Of a DNA stretch of 64,000 nucleotides, positions 33,934-42,102 are shown piece by piece. Source of the stretch: Neolewinella antarctica. GTDB taxonomy: Bacteria > Bacteroidota > Bacteroidia > Chitinophagales > Saprospiraceae. The DNA is taken from NCBI RefSeq assembly GCF_011927835.1, contig NZ_JAATJH010000001.1, forward strand, positions 1,193,104 through 1,257,103. The letters run 5' to 3'. The position numbers and the translations under genes were made by a program. Each line of letters starts with the position of its first letter. The first letter of the stretch is position 1. The notes under the pieces were generated by a model. The model was not told the DNA's origin and did no database searches. It saw nothing but the letters and a program-made list of their open reading frames with translations.

Positions 33934-36003
33934 ATGAAGACCATATTCAACGGGCTCCTCGCCCTTTTACTCTGCACCTGCGTCAGCGCCCAAATTACCG
34001 CGCAGGAAGACTTCCGAAAGATGGCTCCCGAACCGGGGCCGGTGCCGGAAATTCAAATCGGTGATTTTCAGGATTTCACCCTCGACAATGGCTTGCAAGT
34101 CGTGCTCGTGGAAAACCACAAATTGCCCCGCGTTAGTTACCAGCTTTACGTCGACGTGCCGGCCCACCTCGAGTCCGACTACGCCGGAGCTTCCGACATG
34201 ATGGGCGACATGCTACGCCGCGCTACTTCGACCATGACTAAGCAAGAAATCGACGAAGCCGTCGATTTCATCGGTGCCAATTTGAGCACCAGCGGCCGTG
34301 GCGCTTATGCCTCAACGATCACCAAGTACAAAGACGAAGTGATCAAAATGATGGCCGACGTGGTGCTAGACGCTCAGTTCCCCCAGGAAGATTTCGACAA
34401 AGTCAAGGATGACGCACTGGCTAACCTGAAGTCCGCGCTTTCTAACCCCGACGCCATCGCCGACCGCGCGCGCCGCGTCGTAACCTTTGGCCCTAATCAC
34501 CCGTACGGAGAGTTGACGACCGAGAAGTCACTCAACGCAATCACGCTGCCGATCGTGGAGGAGTACTACAATACTTACTTCGTTCCTAATCGTAGTTACC
34601 TCGTTATGGTGGGTGACCTGACGCGCGCCGACGCCGAAAAAATGGCTAACCAGCACTTTGGTGACTGGGAGCAGAAGCTCGTAGCCGAGCCGGAATTCAC
34701 CATGCCGGTTTCTCCGGAGGGTGTGACGGTAAACTTCGTGCCCCGCTCCGGGGCGGTACAGAGTAACATCATCATCACTTCACCGGTAAAGCTCGAGCCG
34801 GGTACCAAGGAAGCCATCCGTGCCGACCTCGTGAACAGCATTCTCGGCAGTGGTTTCGAGGGCCGTTTGTTCAAGAACCTACGTGAAGATAAAGCCTACA
34901 CCTACGGTGCCTACTCCAGCGCTAACGACGATAAGCTCGTTGGTACTTTTACCGCCCGTTCCAATGTACGCAGCGAGGTAACGGATTCCGCCGTAACCGA
35001 ATTCATGTACGAGCTCAAAAAGATCAGTACGGAAGACGTATCGGACGACGAGCTCGCCCGCGCCAAAACTTCCGTCTACGGTTCCTTCGGCCGCGCGCTG
35101 GAAAATCCGCAACGCATTGCCAGCTACGCCCTGAATACGCTGCGGTACGATTTGGACCGGGACTTCTATCCCACTTACTTACAGCGCGTGCAGAAATCTA
35201 GCGCGAACGACCTAAGGGAAGTGGCGGAGGACCTGATTACTCCGGACAACATCAACATCATCGTCGTGGGTGATAAGGCCGTTGCCGAGAAACTCGCCCG
35301 CTTCGCTACGAACGGTAAGATCAATTACCTCGACGAGAACGGTCTGGAGATCGACATGGCCGCGATGGAGGCACCAGCGGACCTGACACCGCAGCAAGTC
35401 ATCACCGACTACATCGACGCGATTGGTGGGTTGACCGCACTGCAAGCCGTCCGGAATTACAGCCAGGTAATGGAAGCCACCATTCAGGGCCAAACGATGC
35501 AACAGACCATGATCAAAGACGGTGGTAAGAAGTTCAGCAGCCAGACCACGGCAATGGGTAGCGTCATGGCTGACCAGCGCTACAACGATGGCCAGGTAAA
35601 AATGACGCAGATGGGTCAAACGATGGCGGCCAACGATGAGATGACTAAAGGGATGGCCGCACAAGCAGCACTCTTTCCGGTCGCCGACCTCGCTAACCGC
35701 ATCGATGAGGTGACCGTGACCGGAACCGAAATGATTGACGGCAAGAAAGTTGTTGTCCTGAAAGAAACCGAATCCGGCGCGCAGTACTTTTTCGATCAAA
35801 CTAGCAAGCTGCTCGTTCGCCAGGTGCAGGACCAGGGCGGTGTCACCGCTACGATCGACTACGGCGACTACAAGACGATTGACGGGGTGATGTTCCCTTA
35901 CTCAACGAGCATCTCGGGTGTGATGCCCTTCCCGCTCGACATGAAGACGACTGACCTGAAAGTCAACACCGAAATCGACCAGACGCTTTTCGACGTAGAT
36001 TAA
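33934..36003 (+). CDS. M16 family non-catalytic partner with a C-terminal LolA-like domain
   Basis: The 689-aa exported product (signal to about residue 23) begins with an M16 domain whose zinc motif is replaced: ESDYAGASDMMGDML stands where HFFEH-like residues belong. The second M16 half contains the R/Y-type region (RSGAVQSNIIITSPV). Beyond about 455 a further 230 residues, from LTPQQVITDYIDAIGGLTAL to the end, look like an outer-membrane lipoprotein-sorting (LolA-type) beta domain. The fusion suggests substrate capture or lipid contact in the periplasm. Probably forms a heterodimer with the upstream subunit. A strong terminator follows. Confidence 0.9.
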   Translation: MKTIFNGLLALLLCTCVSAQITAQEDFRKMAPEPGPVPEIQIGDFQDFTLDNGLQVVLVENHKLPRVSYQLYVDVPAHLESDYAGASDMMGDMLRRATSTMTKQEIDEAVDFIGANLSTSGRGAYASTITKYKDEVIKMMADVVLDAQFPQEDFDKVKDDALANLKSALSNPDAIADRARRVVTFGPNHPYGELTTEKSLNAITLPIVEEYYNTYFVPNRSYLVMVGDLTRADAEKMANQHFGDWEQKLVAEPEFTMPVSPEGVTVNFVPRSGAVQSNIIITSPVKLEPGTKEAIRADLVNSILGSGFEGRLFKNLREDKAYTYGAYSSANDDKLVGTFTARSNVRSEVTDSAVTEFMYELKKISTEDVSDDELARAKTSVYGSFGRALENPQRIASYALNTLRYDLDRDFYPTYLQRVQKSSANDLREVAEDLITPDNINIIVVGDKAVAEKLARFATNGKINYLDENGLEIDMAAMEAPADLTPQQVITDYIDAIGGLTALQAVRNYSQVMEATIQGQTMQQTMIKDGGKKFSSQTTAMGSVMADQRYNDGQVKMTQMGQTMAANDEMTKGMAAQAALFPVADLANRIDEVTVTGTEMIDGKKVVVLKETESGAQYFFDQTSKLLVRQVQDQGGVTATIDYGDYKTIDGVMFPYSTSISGVMPFPLDMKTTDLKVNTEIDQTLFDVD

Positions 36004-36025
36004 TTTTTAGCAGCCGAAAGTAGTG

Positions 36026-36060
36026 AGCCCGTCAGAACATCCGTTCCGACGGGCTTTTTT
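36026..36060 (+). terminator. Intrinsic terminator after the M16 pair
   Basis: AGCCCGTC (36026-36033) and GACGGGCT (36048-36055) around a 14-nt loop, followed by TTTTTT. Confidence 0.85.
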
Positions 36061-36399
36061 GCTTTGGTCAACCCCAGATCCGTCGCTTGCGTACAAAGCC
36101 CCACGTTCACCAGCGGCGGATTCATCAACGTACGTTTTAAACCGTACCAGAACCCAGCCCCTCTCCTATCGTGGCATACCTGTATTCGTAAGTACGGCAC
36201 CCTAGCACCGACTACATTCGCTGCCCCCGTCACGGGCTTACGGAAACAAACGGGCCACTGACTTTGTATTCCCTCGCCACGAAAAGGCAATCACCCGGGC
36301 CGCTTTTGACCACATAAAAGTGACCTGGAGTAAATTACCGGGTCACCAAAGTCTTGATTACCGGACCAAAGACCCCAGACTCAATACCCCAGACAGCCT
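36061..36399. other. Intergenic region before the DUF6909 gene
   Basis: 339 bp with no gene that I can support. Its last 40 bp (36358-36395) are GGTCTGT-type heptamers in the reverse sense (GACCCCAGACTC, ACCCCAGACAG), touching the DUF6909 start codon region. Confidence 0.5.
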
Positions 36400-38088
36400 A
36401 TGCCCACAAGAACCCGCGCCCAAGAATCCCGCACCGCCGTCCAACGCCTTTACATTGCCATGCGACACCTGCTGATTCGTGGTAGCTACAAACCCGGCGG
36501 AATGAGTGGTAAGACGCTGATGGATAATCTGATGATTTTGCAGCCAGAGATTTACGGGACGATTGCCGACGAGGAGAAGGTTGAATTAAACGGTCTGCAC
36601 TACGTTTTTACGCGTCTGCCGAAGGGCATCGAAGAGTGTCAGTTCATTAAACTCATCAGCCGGGAGGGCTACGAGAACAGCCACTTCGAGCCCATCGTTG
36701 CCCCGGCCCGCCGCCGCAACGCTTACCGCATTGACCAGAACGAGATGTACATCGAGATGACCCGGGGCCGCTCGGACATTTACGACATCCTTACCCACCT
36801 GACGTTTCTCTACGCCGAGGCCACGAAAATTTACCGAAACAGCCTGGACAGCAAGGGACGCCAAAAACGGGAGTGGGCGCTGCTGGAACAGATCGTGGAG
36901 GACGAGCGGCTCGGGCGTGATTTCAAGCTGGAAACTGCCTACACCTACCTGAGTACCTTGCTCGGGCGGACTTACGAAGAGGTGGTCATCAGCTGTAAGC
37001 GCTTTGCGGCGGAGGAAAAGGTCAACAGCCTATTTCACCTGACTTACTGGATGGGGTCATTGGCCAAACGGGAGGAAGAAAAGAACGCCGACCGGGAAAT
37101 CACTTTCAGCAACACCCTGCGGCAAAACACCGGCCACCACTATCACGGGGAGTTGTGGGCGGAGAACGTCAAGGCCGTCCTGCTGGAGAAAAAACTGATC
37201 GAGCGCCCGCTGCACATTGTTAGCGCCAATTTACACAGCGTCATCAATGCGCTCTTTGCCCCCGCAGCGTTGGGTAAAAAGATCAAGAACATGAAGGGGA
37301 TGTTTGAATTCGCCCGGGCGATGAGCCTGGCGGAATTCAAACACCTGCGGCCGGAGGTATTTACGCTGGCGCTCAAAAACGGCTTGACTGAGATCGCTGA
37401 CATGAGCGGGACTAATCTCGGCGTACAAATCTTGGATACGGCACAGTTCGACCCCAAGGTTATCTCGGAAGAGATTGGTCTCCGACCGACCCAGGTACCG
37501 GACCAGGCACCGGTCATTCTCGTGATGGATTACGCTTTCGGGGAGCAGGCTTACGAGAGTATGGATGAGTTGCTACGGCCCTACCACGACCCGGAAACCG
37601 GGCGCGTCTACGACATGGCGGTGGAGAGCATCAACATCATGGGCAAGGCGGGCATCCTTGAAGGCAAGAAAGGCGACATTATGGTGCCGGATGCACACAT
37701 TTTTGAAGGCACGGCGGACAATTACCCGATTGATAACTGTTTTACCACAGAAGACTTTGAGGGCCATGGGCTCGGGGTTTACACCGGGCCCATGATTACC
37801 GTGCTGGGTACGAGCTTACAGAATATTCCGATCCTTGACTACTTCCTCACCAGCTCCTGGCGGGCGGCGGGCCTGGAAATGGAGGGCGCGCACTACCAAA
37901 AGGCGATCCAGGCGGCGACGCACATCCGTAAATCCGTAAACCCCGCCCTGAAGGTGCGTTATGCATACTATGCGTCGGATAATCCGTTAGTCACCGGGCA
38001 CACGCTGGCTTCGGGTTCTCTGGGGGTTTCCGGAGTCAAACCGGTGTATCTCTGTACCCTGCGGACGCTGTCGGCTATCCTCAGCTAA
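36400..38088 (+). CDS. DUF6909 family protein
   Basis: The 562-aa product matches the Bacteroidota DUF6909 pattern that I remember: TRAQESRTAVQRLYIAMRHL near the start, GTIADEEKVELNGLHYV, RGRSDIYDILTHLTFLYAEA at about 121-140 and YTYLSTLLGRTYEEV at about 185-199. The C-terminal third resembles nucleoside phosphorylases (GIGV-like turns, then AAGLEMEGAHYQKAIQAA near 490-507, compare MEMESAA in that family). Binding or cleavage of a nucleoside is therefore possible but unproven. It is cytoplasmic and monocistronic; its stop overlaps a 20-bp perfect inverted repeat shared with the convergent gene. Confidence 0.85.
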   Translation: MPTRTRAQESRTAVQRLYIAMRHLLIRGSYKPGGMSGKTLMDNLMILQPEIYGTIADEEKVELNGLHYVFTRLPKGIEECQFIKLISREGYENSHFEPIVAPARRRNAYRIDQNEMYIEMTRGRSDIYDILTHLTFLYAEATKIYRNSLDSKGRQKREWALLEQIVEDERLGRDFKLETAYTYLSTLLGRTYEEVVISCKRFAAEEKVNSLFHLTYWMGSLAKREEEKNADREITFSNTLRQNTGHHYHGELWAENVKAVLLEKKLIERPLHIVSANLHSVINALFAPAALGKKIKNMKGMFEFARAMSLAEFKHLRPEVFTLALKNGLTEIADMSGTNLGVQILDTAQFDPKVISEEIGLRPTQVPDQAPVILVMDYAFGEQAYESMDELLRPYHDPETGRVYDMAVESINIMGKAGILEGKKGDIMVPDAHIFEGTADNYPIDNCFTTEDFEGHGLGVYTGPMITVLGTSLQNIPILDYFLTSSWRAAGLEMEGAHYQKAIQAATHIRKSVNPALKVRYAYYASDNPLVTGHTLASGSLGVSGVKPVYLCTLRTLSAILS

Positions 38089-38165
38089 AGGTTGAGGGCA
38101 TCCTGCCTAAAAGAAACAGCGGCAGCACCACCTCACGGCAATTCGGGCAGGATGCCCTCAACCTT
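38088..38165. repeat. 20-bp perfect inverted repeat in a convergent junction
   Basis: AAGGTTGAGGGCATCCTGCC (38088-38107) pairs with GGCAGGATGCCCTCAACCTT (38146-38165) over a 38-nt loop. The right arm is inside the diacylglycerol-kinase-like coding sequence (TKVEGILPEL); the left arm follows the DUF6909 stop. It could terminate both transcripts. Confidence 0.8.
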
Positions 38166-39113
38166 GGTCAGCACTCTTAATCGTTCAGCGCACCGGCTAA
38201 TAACCACGGGACCCTTACCCAACCATTCCCCATCCGCTTCACATTCGAGCGTGCCGGCCGTAGGGATTAGCTCTACGGCATCAACGTGGCTGATCGTCAC
38301 ACCACTGACCACCCCAATCGAACCGGCATAAAACCGCCAACTATTCGCCATGACTTTCCACCGGGGCATTTTCTCCGCAACGGTCAGGGCGAGGCGGTCC
38401 CCGAAAAGATCAGCGTGGGGGACGAACTGCATGCCGCCACCGGAGTAGCGGCCGACGCCAACGTTGATGGTGTGAACGGGTATTGCGCGGTCGTCCCGAC
38501 TGAGTTCAGGACTATCTGATGCGCCACCAGTGCCTGGTTGGGGAGAGACAAGCACGGTGGGAGCTACGTACTCAGAAAGGTAACTCAGGGCTAAAATCGG
38601 GTACATCCACTGGTGGCGGATTCTTTCTTCTCGGGCAATGCGGACGATCTCGGCGTCGTAGGCGAACCCGGCTACGTTGAGGAAGTAGTGCACCGCACCA
38701 GTTTTTACAAATTCGATGTGCCCGACGAGCTGGGTTCTTTCCCTGCCATTACCTAGGTAAGCCAACCAGGCGGTAAAATCTGTCGGAGTACCCAGTGAGC
38801 GCGCCCAGTCGTTGCCCGAACCCAGGGCCAGCGGGGCGTACACCACGGAACTTAGTTTCCCGGACGCCACCAGGCCGTTCAGGATGTGATGATGCGTACC
38901 GTCCCCGCCAACACCGACGAGGTGCGTTTTACCCAAAGACACGGCATCCCGCGCCAGCGCCCCCAGAGCCGTATGGTCCGTACTGATGGCAAAGGTCATG
39001 TTGGGAATGGCCGCCCGCAACCGGGGCAGGAGTTTACGCCAACGCAAACGGCCCTTGCCCCCAGCGGCGGCGGGGTTGAGAATAAAATGCCAGGGCGTAG
39101 AAATGGGCTGCAC
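38133..39113 (-). CDS. Diacylglycerol kinase-like (YegS/DAGK catalytic domain) protein
   Basis: The 326-aa product opens WHFILNPAAAGGKGRLRW, then VGVGGDGTHHHILNGL (the GGDGT nucleotide signature near 65-70) and PLALGSGNDWARSLG, all landmarks of lipid or sphingosine-type kinases. It should phosphorylate a lipid hydroxyl at the membrane with ATP. The open frame runs to 39656 but that part overlaps the ABC gene in antisense; a GTG at 39113 with GACCTTTG just upstream is the best start. Residues about 193-210 (GASDSPELSRDD) derive from an in-frame long copy of the GC-rich dispersed element at 38485-38537, placed between conserved strands. Confidence 0.82.
   Translation of the reverse strand: MQPISTPWHFILNPAAAGGKGRLRWRKLLPRLRAAIPNMTFAISTDHTALGALARDAVSLGKTHLVGVGGDGTHHHILNGLVASGKLSSVVYAPLALGSGNDWARSLGTPTDFTAWLAYLGNGRERTQLVGHIEFVKTGAVHYFLNVAGFAYDAEIVRIAREERIRHQWMYPILALSYLSEYVAPTVLVSPQPGTGGASDSPELSRDDRAIPVHTINVGVGRYSGGGMQFVPHADLFGDRLALTVAEKMPRWKVMANSWRFYAGSIGVVSGVTISHVDAVELIPTAGTLECEADGEWLGKGPVVISRCAERLRVLTKVEGILPELP
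38485..38537 (+). repeat. GC-rich dispersed element, long copy inside the DAGK-like gene
   Basis: The first 21 bases, GCGCGGTCGTCCCGACTGAG + T, equal the 12303 copy exactly; the rest is diverged (ACTATCTGATGCGCCACCAG..). It lies antisense to the element's other orientation and is read in frame by the gene. Confidence 0.68.
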
Positions 39114-39118
39114 GGCGG

Positions 39119-39126
39119 CAAAGGTC
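39119..39126 (-). promoter_or_regulatory. Promoter-like box for the DAGK-like gene
   Basis: The minus strand reads GACCTTTG, one mismatch to TAnnTTTG, 5 nt before the GTG at 39113. It supports the short start and a leaderless transcript. Confidence 0.4.
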
Positions 39127-39203
39127 GAACAAGTCAGGTTATTCGTCGGAATTTCGGCCGCATTAATCAATAATTCCGCAACTTGCCAAAATAAGTGCCC
39201 AGT

Positions 39204-40118
39204 ATGACCCCACCCCCGATTATTCGCGTAGACAAAGCCCGCAAAACTTACGGCGAGAAAGTAGCCGTCGACGACGTCTCCTTTTCCATGCCACCCGACG
39301 CGATCCTGGGCCTGCTCGGACCAAACGGTGCCGGTAAAACCTCCCTTATTCGGATGATCACCACAATCACCGCGCCGGACTCGGGTACGATCTACTTCAA
39401 CGGCGAGCCACTTTCCGGCTACCACCCCACGCAAATCGGCTACCTGCCCGAAGAGCGAGGGCTGTACAAGCAGATGTACGTCGGCGAGCACCTCGTCTAC
39501 CTCGCCCGCCTGAAGGGGCTGAGCAAAGCCGACGCGACCGCGCAGGCCCACGAGTGGCTGGCAAAATTCGACCTCGACGGCCAGTGGACCAAACCGGTCG
39601 AGGAACTGAGCAAGGGCATGCAGCAGCAGGTGCAGTTCATCGCCACGGTCATCCACAACCCTAAATTACTCATTCTCGACGAGCCCTTCAGCGGCCTCGA
39701 CCCCGTGAACGCCACGCGGATGCGGCAGGAGATTTTGCGCCTCCACGCCAACGGCACCGGCGTTATCTTTTCTACTCACCGGATGGAACAAGTGGAAGAA
39801 TTGTGTGAGTTTATCGTGCTGATCAACCAGGGGAAAAACATCCTCGAAGGCAAGGTGGCCGAAATCCGTCGGCGCTTTCAGGATAATAAATTTCACCTGG
39901 AGTTCGGTGGCGACTTGCCCCCGGGTATAAATGAACGCTTCCGGTTGATCAATCATACGCCCTCCGGCGTGGACATCCAGTTAGTTGCGGGGCAAACGGG
40001 CAACGACTTGCTGCGGTACCTCCTCGATCAGCACGTCCACATCGTCACCTTTCGGGAGTTGCTGCCCAGCCTCAACGAGGTGTTCATCAAACAGGTGTCG
40101 ACAAAAGTCGAAGCCTAA
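39204..40118 (+). CDS. ABC transporter ATPase (NatA-like)
   Basis: The 304-aa ATPase has Walker A GPNGAGKT at 39-46, the signature ELSKGMQQQ near 131-139 and Walker B LLILDEPFSGLDP with Glu157 region near 150-162. The long C-terminal tail after about 215 is typical for export ATPases of ABC-2 systems. It pairs with the permease starting 33 bp downstream. Sodium or small-molecule export (NatAB-type) is the family expectation; the real substrate is not given by sequence. ATG 39204 is preferred to GTG 39195 because it has the normal spacing to the first conserved strand. Confidence 0.93.
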   Translation: MTPPPIIRVDKARKTYGEKVAVDDVSFSMPPDAILGLLGPNGAGKTSLIRMITTITAPDSGTIYFNGEPLSGYHPTQIGYLPEERGLYKQMYVGEHLVYLARLKGLSKADATAQAHEWLAKFDLDGQWTKPVEELSKGMQQQVQFIATVIHNPKLLILDEPFSGLDPVNATRMRQEILRLHANGTGVIFSTHRMEQVEELCEFIVLINQGKNILEGKVAEIRRRFQDNKFHLEFGGDLPPGINERFRLINHTPSGVDIQLVAGQTGNDLLRYLLDQHVHIVTFRELLPSLNEVFIKQVSTKVEA

Positions 40119-40151
40119 CCTCGCCGTTACCTTAACCCGCAACAACACACC

Positions 40152-41492
40152 ATGGACAATCTCTGGCTAGTCATCAAACGCGAATACGTCACCCGCGTCC
40201 GCCGCAAATCCTTTATCCTCGCTACCCTACTGACACCGTTGGGCCTCGCGGTTTTCTTCATCGTTGCCCAGTTCATCTTTAGCTACGGCAACGACGAGAG
40301 CACGCGCGTTGCCATCATCGACGAGGCGGGCATCTTCGAGGGTACGGCAATTCCGGATGAGAACGGTCTGTACTTCGTAAAGACCAACGATGATATTGCA
40401 ACCGTTATGGCGGAAATTCAGGAAGAAAAGGAGGGTGGTTTGAACGCGCTAGTGTTAATCCCCGCAATCAAAAACCCCCGAGTTAAAGACGTCCGCGTGG
40501 AGTACTTCAGCGACGACCCGCTCGCCATCGACACCCGGCTGGCCATTGACCGGCGGCTGGAAAAAGCCCTGCGGGAGTACAAAGTAAAAACCCTCGGCCT
40601 GGACCGCGCGGCCCTGGCGGCGCTGGAGACCAACGTAGAAATCCGCACGAAAAAGATCACCCTGGAAGAAGGTGAAAAGGCCGATACAACCATGGCCGGC
40701 GTCGTCGGGGCGGGCCTGGGCACGGTGATGGGCTTTCTGATGTACCTATCCATCTTCATCTACGGCACGATGGTAATGCGCTCGGTGATGGAAGAGAAAA
40801 CGAACCGGATTGTGGAGGTAATTATCTCTTCGGTAAAGCCGACTACGCTGCTGTTGGGTAAGATTATCGGTGTCGGCGCGGTGGGGCTCACGCAGGTACT
40901 GGCGTGGATGGTGCTTATTCCCGGCGTTATTTTCCTGGTTAGCATCTTCTTTGGTTTCGATGCGGACTCCGCGCAGCAGATGCAGCAAATGCAGGCTGGC
41001 TCGGAAATGGACCCGGAAGAAATGCAGAGCATGGTCGAAAAGGTGATCGGTGGGCTGGGGACGCTCAACTGGTGGGTGATTATCCCCTGTTTCATTCTGT
41101 ACTTTATCGGCGGCTACTTTATGTACGCAGCCCTTTTCGCCGCCGTGGGCTCGGCGATGGGCGACGACATGGGCGAGAGCCAGTCGTTGACGATTCCGAT
41201 CACGATCCCCGTCATCCTGGCGCTGTACATTATGATGGCGGCCATTCAGGCACCGAATTCCAGCCTGGCGGTTATCTCCAGTTTCATCCCGCTGTTCGCG
41301 CCAATCGTAATGCCCGCACGTCTGGCGTTCGACCCGCCGGCATGGCAAATCATCGGTAGCCTGGTTGTCGTGCTGGCCTTTGCCCTGGCGATGGTTTGGC
41401 TGGCGGCGCGGATCTATCGGGTAGGGATTTTGAACTACGGCAAGAAGAGTAGCCTTGCGGAGATGGGGCGGTGGTTGTTTAGTAAGTACTAG
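40152..41492 (+). CDS. ABC-2 type transporter permease (NatB-like)
   Basis: The 446-aa product has an N-terminal helix (about 20-42), a periplasmic domain of about 150 residues, then a cluster of five to six helices from about 178 (AGVVGAGLGTVMGFLMYLSI) with VMEEKTNRIVEVIISSVKP at about 213-231, the hallmark of NatB/ABC-2 export permeases. A Met/Gln-rich loop (QQMQQMQAGSEMDPEEMQSM, about 276-295) lies between helices and is unusual; it could bind metal or partner protein. It is an operon with the ATPase gene and ends in a heptamer repeat. Confidence 0.92.
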   Translation: MDNLWLVIKREYVTRVRRKSFILATLLTPLGLAVFFIVAQFIFSYGNDESTRVAIIDEAGIFEGTAIPDENGLYFVKTNDDIATVMAEIQEEKEGGLNALVLIPAIKNPRVKDVRVEYFSDDPLAIDTRLAIDRRLEKALREYKVKTLGLDRAALAALETNVEIRTKKITLEEGEKADTTMAGVVGAGLGTVMGFLMYLSIFIYGTMVMRSVMEEKTNRIVEVIISSVKPTTLLLGKIIGVGAVGLTQVLAWMVLIPGVIFLVSIFFGFDADSAQQMQQMQAGSEMDPEEMQSMVEKVIGGLGTLNWWVIIPCFILYFIGGYFMYAALFAAVGSAMGDDMGESQSLTIPITIPVILALYIMMAAIQAPNSSLAVISSFIPLFAPIVMPARLAFDPPAWQIIGSLVVVLAFALAMVWLAARIYRVGILNYGKKSSLAEMGRWLFSKY

Positions 41493-41501
41493 GAAGGGGT
41501 T

Positions 41502-41605
41502 TGTGGTCTGTGGTCTGTGGTCTGTGGTCTAGAGTCTAGGGTCTGTGGTCTTGAGTCTAGCGAGGTTACCACGGACTATAGATTATAGACCCCAGACTCT
41601 AGACC
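41502..41605. repeat. Heptamer-repeat inverted pair, GGTCTGT type
   Basis: TGTGGTC repeated four times, then related units, with opposing arms ACCACGGACTATAG and GACCCCAGACTCTAGACC. It fills the spacer between the convergent permease and thiamine-binding genes. Confidence 0.7.
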
Positions 41606-41862
41606 TTAACCTCCGCCCCCGGTACGATTCCGACGTTTAGGATTTTAATGACGAACGAGCAAGTCACCTCCCCCATCAACGTAGGTTGCATGGCGATGGT
41701 GAGGGCGCTCATGACGGCCCCGTAGTCGCCGGTTAGCTGCGTGGAAAGTCCGTTCGTAGCAACCGTTACGCTGGGCTGGCTCCTCAGTCGCTTGATGAAA
41801 TCGATAATCGGTTTGTTGTAGTCCGGCGTGAGCGGGTAGAGGGAAAGTTCTGCGGAAACCAT
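41599..41862 (-). CDS. Thiamine-binding (YkoF/MTH1187-type) small protein
   Basis: The 87-aa product is a single YkoF-like ferredoxin-fold domain: VSAELSLYPLTPDYNKPIIDF at the N-terminus and VATNGLSTQLTGDYGAVMSAL in the middle, ending in hydrophobic strands. Relatives form tetramers that bind thiamine or hydroxymethylpyrimidine in the cytoplasm. No TPP riboswitch or other thiamine gene is visible beside it, so a salvage role is only family expectation. Monocistronic; it shares a heptamer-repeat spacer with the ABC permease. Confidence 0.8.
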   Translation of the reverse strand: MVSAELSLYPLTPDYNKPIIDFIKRLRSQPSVTVATNGLSTQLTGDYGAVMSALTIAMQPTLMGEVTCSFVIKILNVGIVPGAEVKV

Positions 41863-42102
41863 ACGTAGTTGGGATGCTGGTTAGGAATTTGGGTGCCGCC
41901 GCAATGTACTGCACGGCTACTAATTTTGTCGTGCGGACAAACATCGGGCATGTATTAGCCGCTAAAACCTATACGTACATTATTTTATCACTAATCCGAT
42001 AACTGTTCCGTTACCCTACGGTTACGTTTCTCTCACGTCGATTCACTCCGGGTGGATCGAAAAACCTATAAGCAACCTATTTTAATCATTAATCGCACAA
42101 AT

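Noticed and set aside
39114-39656. Upstream extension of the DAGK-like frame, antisense to the ABC ATPase gene
   Set aside because: It lacks kinase-like sequence and lies opposite a well-supported gene; the GTG at 39113 is a better start.
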